DNA of 64,000 nucleotides from Todiramphus chloris collaris. Its lineage: Eukaryota > Chordata > Aves > Coraciiformes > Alcedinidae. The DNA is taken from the NCBI GenBank assembly GCA_025345505.1, contig JANVCC010000012.1, positions 11,935,845 to 11,999,844 on the forward strand, written 5' to 3'. The position numbers and the translations under genes are program-made. Below the pieces are notes generated by a model. The model was not told where the DNA came from, ran no database searches, and saw nothing but the letters and a program-made list of their open reading frames with translations. This document shows positions 1 to 14,059 of this stretch, piece after piece (position 1 is the first letter of the stretch; each line of letters starts with the position of its first letter).

Positions 1-262
1 ATCACTGAGGTCAAATATGTAAGTGTCTGAGTGAACTATCAGAAGTCCAGAAGAGAAAACCATCAGACATGTATCTCTGAGCAAGAAGCACTTACTGGAA
101 GGCAGGACACAAAACAAAACAGAAAAGGTTTCAATCACTTAAGTATGAGTGATCAGTTAGAAAACAAATGAGAGATACTAAATGTATTTGAGACAATTTA
201 TTTTAAAAGTTATAAATTAATCTAAACTGGATATTGGAATTTTGTGTTTGACAGAAAAACAT
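1..262. other. AT-rich flank, nothing recognised
   Basis: This stretch is AT-rich DNA with no recognised gene, RNA or repeat. It runs up to the left edge of the LTR-like block that begins near 263. Confidence 0.5.
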
Positions 263-1244
263 TGTGGTTTGAGCCTACCCATCTGGCAACAAAGCATCAT
301 ACAACCGCTCACTCACTCCTACCCATCTCTGGTGGGATGGGGAGGAGAAAATACAACAAAAGGCTCATGGGTCAAGACAAAGAATAGGAAGGGCTCACTC
401 ACCAGTTACGGCCACTGGCAAAAGACAGATTCAACTTGGGGAAACAAAATTAATTTAATTAAAAAAAACCCTACCACCAATTCACTAAATGAATCAGAGT
501 GGAATAGAGTGGGAACTGCATCTTAAATAGACAATGCTCCCATCCCTCTCTTCTACCTGGGCCCAGCTCTGCTTCATCCTCCCTGTCAGTGGCAGAGTGG
601 GGCCGGGAATGGGTGTTGTGGTCAGTCTGAGTCTATTCCATGTTATTTCTGACCTTCCCTCATCCTCAGATGGAAAACTCCGCACGGTCCTCCCCTATGA
701 AAATGTGGCATCTCTTCCACAGGAGATTGCCATCCACAAACTTCTCCAACTAGTATGAATCCCTTCTGCAGGTTGCAGTTCTCCCAGTGATGAACCTCTC
801 CATCATGGGCAACCCTCAGAGTCAGGGCCTCCTTTGGAATTGGTCCCCTGCTCCACCATGGGATCCTTCACAGACTGTGGATAGAATTTTTCTCCACTGT
901 TGGTCTCTGAGAGATGCAAGGGCTAAGCCTGTCATCTCACCACGGGCTGAAGGGCAATGGCTGCTTTGGCTTGTCTCTTCTGCTCCTTCCTCACTAACCT
1001 GGGTGTCTTCATGGTTGTCTCTCTCCTGACCCACTCCTCTCCAGACTAAAGAGCTCCCAAAACAAAACAAGTTTCCCAGAAAGTTTTCCCTTCTTAAATG
1101 ATATCTCAGAGATGCTGACTGGCTCTACCTTGGCCAGAGTGGGGTCTGACTTGGATCTGGGGGAGCTTCTCCAAGCTGCTTACAGAAGCCACACCAGAAG
1201 CCCCCTCCCCTGCTGTCAAAATCCTGCAGGCACAAACCTAACAC
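263..1244 (-). mobile_element. Old ERV LTR-like sequence (large avian LTR type)
   Basis: This block is richer in GC than its surroundings. It opens with TGTGGTTTGAG and closes near a degenerate TAACACA. Its left part resembles the ends of the avian LTRs elsewhere in the window (compare the block from 43135). Its right part (about 1100-1235) resembles 59900-60075: both carry a 'cacagaagccac' segment and a closing 'aaatcctgc/aaaccttgc' segment. The middle has the 'ctcc..catggg' quasi-repeats of this LTR type. Orientation is set by analogy with the other copies and is uncertain. No TSD is visible, the edges are approximate, and divergence suggests an old copy. Open frames here are incidental. 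No internal retroviral genes are attached, so it is probably a solo LTR or fragment. Confidence 0.6.
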
Positions 1245-4200
1245 AAAAAGAAAGGTGTTTTTTCTTGAGGTGCAAGATAACACTAAAGTATGTGATTTGT
1301 TCATCTGCTGAGGGAATAATGAAGGTACTTTGATAGATTTCCAATGTTAAGATTTTTTTAAGCTAAGAATGTTGGTTTGTTTCATATTTGAAAGTGACTT
1401 TCTTTCTTACTACAGTAAAGAAGAAAAAGGATGAAAAGTATTACAAATTATACATAAATGCATAAATAAATGCAACAAAAAACAAAAACAAAAAACGCCC
1501 AAGTGTATCTTTAAACACATTAATTACTAATATATATAGCTTTATGTGACAATGGCTGGATGGGTTTACACTGGGTATTGCATAATCTGCTCCTCAGTTT
1601 TTAAATTCTTACACCTCAGCCAAGTATTTTGAGTGGAATAGAGAAGCAATACAGAAGAAAAATGAGGAATTATAATAATGAAGTATATAGCAAATCCCAG
1701 GAGACAGAGGAAGTAGAACTTCTGGGAAAAAGACAAAGTTATACCACCACTTCTTTTGAAATACATGTAGATGTGTCAATGCTCTTGATCACATAGTGTT
1801 ACAAACCATTCCTTTTCCACCAAAATTCAGACAACTTACTATTCCCTTGTTTCTACAGTGACAGGTTCCTCTGCAGCTTAACAAAGAACAAGCAGGTCTC
1901 TTTTAACTCTAAAGGGGAAAGAGAGACTTTTAAAATACCAGTAAGTGCTACTATGCTAACAACACAATCACTTCTGCCTAATGTATGTACTCATAGAGAT
2001 TTTATTTGAAAATTAACAGTCAAAAGGATAAGTATATTATTATAAACCGGAGAAAGAAACACTGGTCCTGGGAATACACTTACATATTCAGAAATATATT
2101 CCTTTGAAATTATCAAAACTTTTTCAATAGATAGATAAATGAATTAAAATAAAATATCATAAATAAATAAATAAATAAATAAATCAGGGTGGGGAAAATA
2201 TCAGACTAGACCCTCAGTTTATGGAAATTAATTTCTGTGAATTCCTCAGCGAAACTGTCACTGTCTTACTGTAAGTATGTTTTCTCATCTGGAAACAAAA
2301 TTACTTCTGCTGCCAAAGATGAGGAAATCAATGTGAACTCAGCTCTAAAGATTAGTTAACTTTTAAGCCTCTTGCAAACCTGTGCAGCCTAAGCTATCCT
2401 TTTAACTGTAAATATAAGACATTCATAATAAAAATGTCAATATTCAAGATTTAAATATGTCCTTTCTTCACTTATGCTATTATAGTATTACTTTGTCAAG
2501 CCATTGACAAGCAGTTGATTTCCTCTGCACAGCTACTTCACTAAAATGGATTCCAGCAGCTCTGAAGTCTTCTGTGCTTAGGTAGAAACCCTCTTACATC
2601 TCCAAATGGTAATGGTAGCCTTCATTTTCAAAGTAGTTCTTTCAACATATTCCAAAAGATATGTTACTCTTTTACATATTGTTTGGATAATCAGGTGACA
2701 TATCAAGAAACAATGAAAAGCACTTAATTGTAGCCGAGTTCTAATTTCCACTTATAAAAAAGTATCTCTGCCATGGATTGCTAATTTAGCTCACATGTAA
2801 CATAGGCAGAGAGTGTATTACACTACTGTAGTGGTAACGCAAATGATACTGAAAATAGAGAACCTATTTTATTTAGGGAAATGTCAATCAAAGCTCATGG
2901 AAATTTGTTTGAATCAACATAAATGGTGATACATACAAATGGGAAGGGGGAGTTATTATTCATAAAAATGACAGGATGAGATATACAAACACATATTTAA
3001 CTGCTCAGGAATTGTTTTTAAAATGCAGGTTGTTCATAGCATATATTCTGAATTTGTGACTGTTATTGTCATTTTTATCCTTAAAGGAGACTCACTCAGT
3101 TAAAGAAACCGATCCACAATATTTTTGCCCAGAGCTACAGTACTCTTTTTTTCCACTTTTACTTACTTCTGAACCCACCCAGAATACAGCATTCACTGTT
3201 CAAAGTGTTGGAGTCACCCCCTAACATGGCAAGTGTCAATTGTCTAGAATAATGCCAGAAGCATCATGATTTAAGGAACCAGTAGTTCAACCATCTTTGC
3301 TTATTAAACCTGGTACTGCTAGGTCACAGAGAAAGTAATTTCCTCACACATACTAATAATTTTGTGCATGCAGGTACCTGGTAAAAAAGGAAAAAGTAGA
3401 TTATTTCATAAAGAAAGAATTTGAAAAAACTGTGAAACTAATATTTGAAAAATATTGTGTGAAAAAAATGCAGTCTCTTAGCTCAGATCTGTTTAGGGAG
3501 AGCTTGCATGATACTCTTTATGACTTACAAACTGGGTACCTGGTAGTCTAATTATGAATGTGAGCTTGCATCATAACTCCCGTGAACAGAGAAAAAACAT
3601 CAAATCCAAACCAAATCTGTATTAGTGGTTTTTTTTCTTTGCCAAGCTGAAATAATTTAGATAGAAAGGATTTTGCACCTCATTAATTCCTAATCATTCC
3701 TGGAGCTGCTGTTTTGATTTGAGTTTTGTTTTGTTTTTTTTTTTTCATTTAATTTTATTGAGTTTTCATCCTATTAACCTAGATGTCATGTTTTGACAGA
3801 TTAGATCAAATTAAGAACAATATAAAACAAGTTGGTTTTCCCTCATTTCTTTGTTAAAAATATTAGCATAAATAGCAAAAATTCTTGTTGAATATTTTCA
3901 GCCATGAAATCATAACATATATTCTGTACACTGTATATGTACCATTGATTCGTCCTTCAAGCAGAATACTAAATGTATGCTTCCAGAAAAAAAACCTGAA
4001 CCTACTAGTCTGTACTGTTTTAATAGATTATTTATGAAAAATCTTATCCTGATGTGTATTGGAATTACTTTCATATTTTCATATTGTCCCTGAAACCCTC
4101 CTTGAGGATTGTTATATCTACTTGTATGAAGATTCATAGTAGTTCCTTTTCTAAATATCAAAAATAATGACAGGGGACAGTGCCTTTCAACATATTGTTT

Positions 4201-7200
4201 TAATGATGATTTTATTTATAGTATCTCCTCTCTCCTTGACCCATTCTACTGCTACAAAGGGAATGACTAATGGAACAGAACACAAAATAATTTGAAAACC
4301 CAACTTGTTTGAAAATGTTTTAAAACAGGGGATATATTGCTCTTGCGTTTACTGAGTCTCAAAATATCTAGAGATGATTAGTAAAATTTCTCCCTGAAGA
4401 AAGGATAAGGCAAAAGAGAACTCATGGCCAGAATTTCTAACCTGCATAAATGATATAATTGTAGCATTTTACCTAAAGAAGACGAGCCATGATGAGCTGA
4501 TTGCCAATTGTCTGCTTTTTTTTATTTTTGGCAGATGCTCACTCAAACCCATTTCAGAGTTTTCCTCAATTTGCCCAGGCTGTTTGTATGAAACCATCAC
4601 ATCACTGTGTCCTCTCTCAGTCCTTGGTACCAGCTCATGTATGTGATATGTTATGTGTAATAGCCTGAGAAACTTCTTACACCTCTTACTGCAGCACACT
4701 GAGAAACTTGTTATTCTGTGTGAACTAGTAGGTGTGTGGAAAGAAACAAGCACCCTAGTGCTGGAACAGTCCTGCCATTTTACATGTGTCCTACCCCTAA
4801 AGTACTCCTGAATAGTAAAGACCCAAAGCAGGGAAGGAGGAAGGTTATGATAGCCCTCACTCTTCTGGTGGAAACAGATTACCAGACCTTCCACTGTTTC
4901 CTAATATATCAAACCTTGCGTGGACAGCATGTTCCAGTAAGCATTGCAAAGCAACAAATATGAAATCGTGTCTGCAAGAAGAAGAAATCATACCACATCA
5001 AAAAATAGAGAATAACAAAAAGTTAAGATTAATGAATCTGAAGAAATTAACTGGAGGTCAGGTATGTTGTTTGCTTATGTTTGTCCTTGTTCTTTGTAAA
5101 ATATTTAGGAAGAACATCAAAAAGCCAGATAAATGCATACACTGTTCATATAACCCTCAGCTTAGCTTGGAAATGAGTAATACTCTAATTTCACCTACCA
5201 AGGTCACCCTCACCTTCACTTAGTGGGGATTGTGTCATTCAAACTTTGCTTCTGCTAACATGGAATTTCCCAGAAATGGTACATAGTATGTGAATTATCA
5301 CACAGTATTGCCATATTCCCTGGATATACTGTGTGGATATGATGTTTTTCTGAAGCACCTAGATATAAAACAACCTTTAATTCTTCTTTAGGAAGTTTCA
5401 GGGATGGAAGGAAACGCTTGAAATGTCTCTCATCTTCCATCTTTGATAAGAAGCCAGTTGCAAGTAACATTGAGGAAATTATAAAAGTGGAAGAATGGTA
5501 CCATTTTCTCATAATAAGATCAAGGATATTTATTAAGGAAAAAGTAATAATTGTGAATTGTGAGTCTTCCTCTGTGCTGTATCATCTAAATGGTTATAAA
5601 CTAAGCCATGCTAGATCAATACATGTGCAAGTCGGGAAAAAAATTGAAAAAATCGCACTTAACATTCATTCATCGTTCTTTTTTTTTGCCAGATTCTTTT
5701 GACAACAGCTTTGTTCTGAATCTAACTGCATGGAAAAAAAAATCTTGAAGAATTTTTACTGCAGAAAGTTTACTTTGTACTTTCTAAGTATATTTTAATT
5801 ACTCTCTTTTCCTTTACTGATACATGGAAAAGGTAAAGTGAAAGGAAAAGCAAAAAGGGAAAAGGGGAAGCTGTGAGTATGAAAGGGTAATTTTTCTCAG
5901 TTGTTATAAAATAGAGTAAGACTTCTGGATTCACTGACAAGTTGTCACCCTTGGGGACTCATAGACTCCTAGTACATTTGAATCTCTGCCTGTTATCTGA
6001 ATGCAGAATTCAAAGGTTTCCTTGGGGACAAGAGAATGTATGGTCTGAATTGCTTGTTATGTTGTGTATTTTACCTGTCGTTCCAAAGTCAAATGGCACC
6101 AGACCACACAATGTAGCACTTTTTCCAACTGATTCAAACTGCACACTAGCAGATTTTCTTCCTAGATGACATCTGATAAATCCCAGGTATTCTCATTGAA
6201 AGAATTAATTGGGAGTGTATATTTTGATAAATTAAGCTGAAGCAGTAAAATGAGTAAGACCTTATCTTGGCTGTGAACTGGGTAACCTTTGTCCCAATCC
6301 CATTTATATGCACAGACTTATTTTTTAATGGCAAAGATAGATGAATTATGTAGGAGTGAAAGAATCAAAGAAAAAGAGGTAAGTAATGAAACAGGTGTTG
6401 TTAAGGTAAGGAAAAGCACGAGTCAAACAGACCAGGCTAAGAAAGCAAGAGGTACTTTCTTTTGCAGGTAGGAAAAGTACATCAGCTATGCACTTTCAAA
6501 AAACAGATGAGACTGGCACTTGTGCCAAAATATTCCTCTTCAGGCTAGTTACCTTAGATCTGGGATCCAACTAGCACACTGCTGTCTCACAGAAAAAAAA
6601 AAAAGAAATATATAAAGCTACCTGTCAATGTTTGAACCTGACAGGCAGCAAAACACGACATAGCTGCTTGTTCATCCTCCCCTGATCCAAAGAATGAGAA
6701 AGAGAACTAGAGGCATAAAGAAGAGGAGATATAAAAATTTAAATAATATAAAATTAAAATAATAATGATAATAATAGTTACAATAGACTATAGAAATGAG
6801 TAAGATCATTGTATTCTTCAAGTACTACTAAATGAAGCTTTCTTATACAATTTAATACATGTTTTGCTCATCTAATAGTATAAAATTAATCTCAGGTAAA
6901 AAGGCTTTATTTTTAGACTGCAGGATTAGACTAGAATTTTTCTTGTTCAAGTAAAAGCAGTGGCTTTTAATGTCATAGTGTCAGCTACAAAGCTGTAATA
7001 TTATGATCTGCAGTTTAGCATCTTCAGAGTCCTTTGTGTGTAAGTAAGCAGGAAAATATTGCCAAGGATAATCAAGGAGTCTGTGAGACCTCATCTTTTT
7101 TTCCTCTTGCCTTTTCTGACTTCCTGAGTTGCCAGTACTCTTATTAAGGAAGTATATGTAAAATAATATAAAAGGAATCCTACCTAAACAAGCAAAAAAT

Positions 7201-9620
7201 TAAAGTATTTCTTAAATCTTTCCCTTGACAGACTGTTTAGAGCTCAGTCACCCAATCTGTCAGTATCCAGAATGACCTAGTTAATATTGTGCCAGTAGGC
7301 AGTGTATTTCAGCCTTGTTTGTAAACCTGCCTGCTGGAACTCAATGCTTAAAAAGTGTGTAGCAGTATGTACCCATCTACATCTCATTTTGTAGTCACCA
7401 GCCTTTTTATTGCCTTATTCAATATAGTAGATCCTATTGTTTGTTTTAGGTGGATTACTGGAAAAAAGATAAACTTATCTTGAAATATTTTTTAGTTTGT
7501 TGTGTTGTGGTTTTTTTCCTGTAAATTTTTTTTTCCATATATTCCATATATTTTTATTTTTTTTTTACAGAATGAACCTGTACAATGCTTAGTCTATTAA
7601 GTAATATTCATGGTTTAAGTACAATAATATTATTCATGGCTTAATTTGGAGTGGATCCTTTTCCTATATTCCTTTCTCATAAAGTTTTAGAGAAATTCCA
7701 TGAAAATTTAAAGATTAATAAAGCAAGCTTTAGAGAATTTATATTTTCTAATAGCAGTGGTATTTGTTAAAAAAAAGTGTTTAGAAACTGAAGTTGTATC
7801 ACATCTGTGTATATGAGTTTGTGTATACCTATGTGTATATTTGTGTGTGCAGTTCCTGTCAAGTAAGGTCAATTGACTAAATATACAAACTATGGCAGTG
7901 GATGTTAATACATCATTGTATATCATGTTGCAGAAGGCAGCAGATGAAACCTGACTCGGTTCCCTTGTGCATTGTTAACCACTCCATCAAAATCACTACA
8001 TCAGTCAATAGCCTCATTCTCCCATTCTCAGCAAAAGAAAGCAAGCCCTGAGTAACAACATAACCAAGTACAGACAACCACATAAGCTATTCACCAGTTT
8101 CAGGAAATCAAGCATAGAGATGAGAATGATACACTTCATAAAAAGCACAGAGATCAAACTGCATATAGGAGTTGTGCAGGAAATATACTGTTATACAGAA
8201 GTATTATGGACATTGGAGCGTGCAGATGCTGAATGTACTTTAGGTATAGTCTAATAATGATTAACTTATGATGACAATTTATCTTCTGAGAAGAGATGTA
8301 TGATGCTCTGGAACTTGACCTCCTCACATATGTCTGCATCATTCTCTATTTTTAAAGGAAGAAAAGCTGGTATATTTCAGTTTTCTGACTGTTAATTCTT
8401 TCAAAATGAAAATAGCCTTTAACGAATTTAAGAAAAATAATCTAATCAATCAGAATTTGTCATTCATTTCTTTCAATCCATCTGTTTTACAGATGAAAAT
8501 ATCTCCTTAGCTTTTCTGTACTGTTTCAAAACCTCTGATACTAGTTTTAGGCTCATTCTTCATCAAGAATGTGTTACATAAGAGTCAGGTTTGAGAAAGG
8601 GAATATTTATTTAATAGTGTTGAGGTGGACTTATTTTATATCACTAATAAATCTGCTTGTTCATTGGAGGATAGCTGAGGCATTGCTATGGAAAGTAGTT
8701 ATTTGGAGAAATGTCCTCCTATGATAAACTGAGGCACACAGAGGCCACGGCTTGCAGGACATGCCAGAAGAGCAATCTTGCTCTCTCTATGAAAAAGCAG
8801 TGCCAAACGAGCAAGTAGAAGTGCTGAACCAGCGCAACTTTTCTGCCTGCCAGGAACAGATATTTTAGTGTATTGCCAGGTGGACAAATGCTGCATTGCT
8901 TTTGGGCTATGAAGGTGGAGGGAAGTAACCCAAGTGTAGCTTAGCAGAGCTGGCATGACTCAGAAATAAGAGTAGAGAAGCTTGGCTCCTATACAGGTAA
9001 AGCAATACTGAGTGGATCAAGATGGTGAAGAAACGCAGTTTGTAAGTACATACATGAAACTTCTCCCTTGGAGCCACTGCTGAACCCATGTTACAGTATG
9101 AGCTCTGGAGAAGAAATACTGATAATGGCTGGTTTTGAGAGGATCTACAAAGGTCATTGTTGTTTATAATGTAGTTAAAGTCCACATAATATATCCTTAT
9201 AGTGAAGGTGTTTAATCCCAGATTTCCCCCCTCTTTCCTTCCAGGCACTACATTAAAATGTATCAAATTTAACTTTGCCTCTCCACACATCCTTTCTGCT
9301 GTTTGTAGAACTGACATTTGCTTGGTAACACTAAATCACTGTGAACACTGTTACAGGGTGTCTGGAGACTGCTGTCAGGATCCTATATATGTGGCAAACA
9401 ATGTGGTAATTGTGATATGAGCTCTTCCCAGCTCTCATACATGTTGTGAACCTTAGTTACAAAACTGCTTTAAAAACACTAGAAATCTCCAGATCAAAGG
9501 AGTTCTGGAAGTATGAAATTCTAATCTCCAAGATGTAAAGTGATGTAAGTGTGCAATTTATGTACATATAAGTGTACACCCTAGTATTCTAATGAACGGA
9601 GTTCCTACTACCTACTGCTC
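1245..9620. other. AT-rich unique-looking DNA without a gene
   Basis: About 8.4 kb of AT-rich sequence with no recognised gene or interspersed repeat. The longest frame, 4469-4894 on the minus strand, has no recognisable domain and looks accidental. Small items inside are an (AAAT)6 microsatellite at 2161-2184, T-rich tracts near 3730-3745 and 7525-7570, and exon-like stretches at 1859-1940 and 6316-6378 that are discussed among the findings and rejections. Confidence 0.5.
2161..2184. repeat. (AAAT)6 microsatellite
   Basis: Six uninterrupted AAAT units are seen directly. This is ordinary simple sequence. Confidence 0.9.
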
Positions 9621-10614
9621 CTGGTGAATGAAGTTAAATCCAGTTGGCATCCAGTCATAAGTGGTGTTCCCCATGTCTTAGTACTGGGGACAGTTCTGTT
9701 TAGCATCTTTATCAGTGATCTGGATGAGGAGATTGACTGCACACTCAGTAAGTTTGCAGATGACAAGTTGTGCAGAAGTGTTGATCTGCTTGAAGGTAAA
9801 AAGTCTCTGCAGAGGGATCTGGACAGGCTGGCTCAATGGGCTGAGGCTGACTGTATGATCTTCAACAAAGTTAAGTGCCATGTCCTGCACTTGGGTCACA
9901 ATAACCACATGCAACACTACAGTCTTGGGGAAGAGTGACTGAAAAGGTGCCTGGTGGAAAAGGACCTGGGTATATTGGTCAATATCAGTCTGAATGTGAG
10001 CCAGCAGTGTGCCCAGATGGCCTAGAAGGACAACAGCATCCTGGTTGATATCAGAAATAGTGTGGCCAGCAGGACTAGGGAAGTGATCATCCCCCTGTAC
10101 TCAACACTGGTGAGGCTGCATCTTGAACACTGTGTTCAAGAAAGACATTGAGTTGCTGGAGAGTATCCAAAGAAGAACAATGAATCTCGTGAAGGGTCTA
10201 GAGAACAGATCTTATGAGAAATTGCTGAGGGAACCTGGGTTGCTTAGCCTGGAGAAAAGGAGGCTCAAGGAAGACTTTATTGCTCTCTACAGTTATCTGT
10301 AGGGGGTGGGGGTCATCTCTCATTCCAAGTAACAAGTGATAGGACATGAGGAAATGGCCTCAAGGTGTGCCAGAGGAGATTTAGGTTGGATCTTAGGAAA
10401 AAATTATTCACTGGAAGGGTTGTTAAGTGTTGGAACATGCTGCCCAGGAAGTGGTGGAATCACCATTGCTGGAAGTATTTAAAAGATGTGTAGATGTGTT
10501 GCTTAGTCACATGGTTTAGTGATGGACTTTGTAGGGTAATGTTAATGGTTGCACTTGATGATCCTAAGGACCTTTTCCAACCTAAATGATTCTATGATTC
10601 TGTAATTCTATGAA
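9621..10614 (+). mobile_element. CR1 LINE, 5'-truncated, 3' end present
   Basis: This is the 3' kilobase of a CR1 non-LTR retrotransposon (full elements are about 4.5 kb). The frame 9624-9938 translates the end of the reverse transcriptase palm and thumb: a [15 protein letters not shown] block, the catalytic FADD (the YxDD equivalent), then [14 protein letters not shown] and [10 protein letters not shown], all typical of CR1. The frame closes at about 9938, and similarity continues out of frame through the C-terminal domain (a 'gtctagagaacagatcttatgag' segment near 10197) to the 3' UTR. The 3' end shows the CR1 signature: 'cttttccaacctaaatgattctatgattctg' followed by octamer-like ATTCTATG copies at about 10588-10614. 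It is dead by truncation and decay. The 5' edge near 9621 is approximate, and no convincing TSD was seen. Confidence 0.92.
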
Positions 10615-13600
10615 TTTGGTCATAAAATATGACCCCAAAGCAAGCAAATTATTTTACTTATTAAAGTTTGCAAAACACAAATATTCTTCCATCTGGAAAT
10701 ATTCTGTTTCCTGATGTGGACACAGAATGTAAGCTGGAAAAGTATGTACATATTGACATGCTGAAGTCACACAACAACATGCAAGAGGTAACAACTGTAA
10801 AAGTTCCTCCATTTTACAAAGTAAAAACATTCAGTGTTTGGGAGATCCAATTTTCATTCCCTTTCTCTGCTTGATGGATTTTCAGTCCGTGTTTGAAGTC
10901 TCTGAACAGGGCTTTAAGCACTGTAATTACACTAGTCCACATGGGCTTCTCTAAGTCTCAATGCTATTTTCTCTTCTGAATATTCATTAGTAGAGGGACA
11001 GAAACCCTGTCATCTCCCGAGTTAGTAACTTACAATTAGCACAGAGTAGCATTTTTATATTTTGGGGGCTTGGGTTCTTTTTTTTTGAGGAGTGAAAAGC
11101 AGGGTGTATTAATTCACCAGTTATTGGAAAACTGGAAAGTATGTCCTTTTGTATGTTCTCCATGAGCTGTTCCATTTTCTATAAAATTATTTAAGTGTTA
11201 ATACTGGCTTCCTGGGAATTGTGTCACCTGAGTATAACATCTGTTCTGAAGTATATTTATTTATTTGTAGTAGAAAAGCATCATGAGAAAACACTGAATT
11301 AGCTTATAATTTAGTGGTTATAGCTTGGCAAGTCCCTGGAAGTTAAGAAATTGTAGGTTCAAATTTCCTTAGGGAGAGTAAAAAATTGAATAGTGCTCCT
11401 CCTATCCTTATAGGATGCCCAATCTCTCTGTTACTCAACTGTAAATATTACTACCTATAGCAGTTTTGTGAAAAACCAGACCTTAATTTTCTTCCTTTTT
11501 CATGTCTACTCCAAAATGGAATGTTTTATATTGTGTCAGAGAAAACCAATTTCATCTCAGGTGTCATTTTGGGAAGAAAAAAATCAAAATATTTCAGTAT
11601 TTATTCAATCAATTTTTTTTCTAACTGGGGTTCATTAGGCAATGAAGGGCAGAGGGCCAGCATTGATTTGTATGTCCCAATCTAATTCTCCTAAAGGGTT
11701 TTGGTTTTATTTCCCCTGCAGGACAAGAAAATATTCTTTTTAAATATTTATTTATTTATTCATTCATTCATTTATTCAGAACAGGAGCAAGGTTTAAAAT
11801 CAACACAGATTAAAAATTGCTCTTTGGGTAAAGAGACTTCTATCTACTTCCTCACAAGTAGTACTGTCTAAATCCTTTTACACAAAATACCAGATATCCT
11901 TACAGAGCTTTGCAGAGCTCTTTCACTAACTTGTAAACACACAGGAAAGAAGAAAAGCATCAGTAACAGTCTAAGGCAGTAGTAATGAACTGTGGAGTCA
12001 AACTGCTGATAACAACAGGAGTGTAATATTAGCCATTAACCTCTACAACATCCCTGCATTCAACTTGGAACCAGCTCTCAGAAAATGTTACCTTCCCTAT
12101 TGATAGGCAACCCAGGAGAAATATTCACTTCCAAAGTTCTATCAGTTACAAATTCTACTCTTGTTTAAGAAAACTGTTGAGAACAAAAGAACTGAAGTGA
12201 TTGTGAAGCTTAAAATGTATGGATGCTCAACATTTCGCAAGCATTTTTCATTTTGTAGAATAGTTTGTCACTTCTGTGCAGATATATGTTTTCTCCTGCA
12301 GAGACTGCAGGTCATCTTCAATTGTAAAAGATGGATTACTGAACTGCAGGAGGCAGAGAAGTGCATGGCTAGCTGAAGCTTCAGGCAAATTCTCACAGTT
12401 AACTGAATAACTAAAACTAAACTTGTTATGTGCAAGTACAAACTTTCCATGCTTGAAGGAACACACATTTTTGGGAGTGGTAGGGGGAAGAGAGGGAGAG
12501 AGATTAAACTCTTCCTTCAGTATTGCATTTTAGGCAGTTCTGGGTCAAAGTTTAAAAAGACTGTTTCTAGCTCCTATGATGGCTTGAGTTTCCATAACCA
12601 GAGGTGGCCAGGTTTGTCAGGAAGAGGCGCTATATTTCATTAAACACCGTTCACCTTCCTCCAGCATTATCAGACAAGCTTCGGGGAACAAAGTCTGCAG
12701 TACATACCAGTTGGTCCAAGATAAGAAGGATAACAAAAATGCAAAAATAATATTGCTTCCCAACAAACATTGCCTTGTATTTATCTTTAGATTGCTGTGA
12801 ATGCAAATAATATTACTGCTATGAAAGTAACACACAAGGGGACGTGTTTTTTCAGGTTTGGATTTTCTCACATCTCTAATCCATTGCTCTGGACACACTT
12901 AACTCTTGATCCTCTGTTATGCTTGCTGCTTAATGAGTCCTGATTCCCGAATCTCAATTATTCTTAAAGGTCTGGAGGATATGCATAGGATTATCTATTT
13001 TATTGTATGCAATAATCAAATTTCTTTTTAGTTCCTTATGTTCTTAAATTTTATGTTCTATATGTAGAACCAGACTAATCTGTGGGGTTTTTTGCATAGA
13101 TTCTGTAAATATTTGAAAGTCTTTCTGCAGACCCCTAATGATGTTTGAGAGGGTTTCACATTATCTCATAACTTTTTCATCACAAATCACTGCAGTATTT
13201 TAATCATGAACTGTAAACAAAACAACAACAGTAAAAACCCACAAAAGCTGTCCCCTGGAAGTTCTGCTGTGATTTTGTCATGTAATTAATTTTTAATTAA
13301 TCGGTAATGTAAACACTACTCCTAGTCTGCCATTTTATGAAGTTCTTTTCAAAATGGAAATTCAATATGAAATGAAAACTAATGATGGCACTTCAACATG
13401 ACTAACCTTGTCTAGATCCTATTTCTCCTCCAGTTAATTTCTCTCCTTCAAGGGGATTGTGGGGACAATTGTTTGTAATGCTGAAAAAGTGGGAAAAGTC
13501 TTCATGCAGGATTTGTTGGAAGCAGAGAGAAACTGAAATAAAATAAAACCAAAAAACAAAACAAACAAAAGACTGAACACCCCCCCAATAAGTACTTATT

Positions 13601-13905
13601 TGCTTAACAAAGTATCTATATTTATCCATCTCATGCATTTAATTTAATTGTGTGCTTCAGGCTTATATACCAAAAAAAAATCTTACATTAGAAAAAAAAA
13701 AAAAGCAATACAAAACCAAACTGAACAACTTTCATAAGTGTTTCAGTACCAAAGGAAAACAAACAAACAGCCAACCACCCCAAACCTTTCTTGCCGTATT
13801 AGATGGTGGTTCTTCACAACCATCTCTTCTCTCAGCATCAACTTTTTCCTACTTTTATGTCTCTTCATGAGAAAAAAAGTTTTATTTGAAAGCCTACTTC
13901 ACAGC
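10615..13905. other. AT-rich unique-looking DNA without a gene
   Basis: No gene or transposon is recognised. A mixed (ATTT)/(ATTC) microsatellite lies at 11745-11778. A perfect AT-rich palindrome around ATTAATTTTTAATTAAT occurs near 13285-13302. Homopolymer A runs occur near 13670-13705. Confidence 0.5.
11745..11778. repeat. (ATTT)n/(ATTC)n microsatellite
   Basis: Tandem four-base units switch from ATTT to ATTC and back. Read directly from the sequence. Confidence 0.85.
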
Positions 13906-13910
13906 ACTTT
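13906..13910. repeat. Target-site duplication ACTTT (left copy)
   Basis: The five bases ACTTT lie immediately before the TGTC end of the provirus and are repeated exactly at 18934-18938, immediately after its ACA end. A 5-bp duplication is the size made by class III (ERVL-like) integrases. Confidence 0.85.
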
Positions 13911-14057
13911 TGTCTTGGTTTGAAAGACAGGTGTCTACCAAGGAAGGCAGGAGCCCCCCTTGGAATGGAAATGCAACCCCCTCCCCTCCGAATGCTTGTA
14001 ATTTTTAAATTAAGGGGCTTTCAGGCAAAGATATGAGGAATAGGAATAACAGTTCTT
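13911..14057 (-). repeat. 3' LTR sequence of the ERVL-like provirus
   Basis: 147 bases match the 3' (U5-side) end of the 5' LTR at 18210-18356 with only a handful of differences. It starts TGTCTTGG on the + strand, directly after the left copy of the duplication. Confidence 0.9.
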
Positions 14058-14059
14058 CA

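Noticed and set aside
4469-4894. The longest open frame outside the repeats (141 codons, minus strand)
   Set aside because: No domain, no homology I recognise, no clear start context, and overlapping frames are open on the + strand too. It looks like a chance frame.
6316-6378. A 63-base exon-like stretch with an open frame and a GAG|GTAAGT donor
   Set aside because: The acceptor is moderate, the exon is very short, and a second donor lies 27 bases on. It does not stand out from chance in AT-rich DNA.
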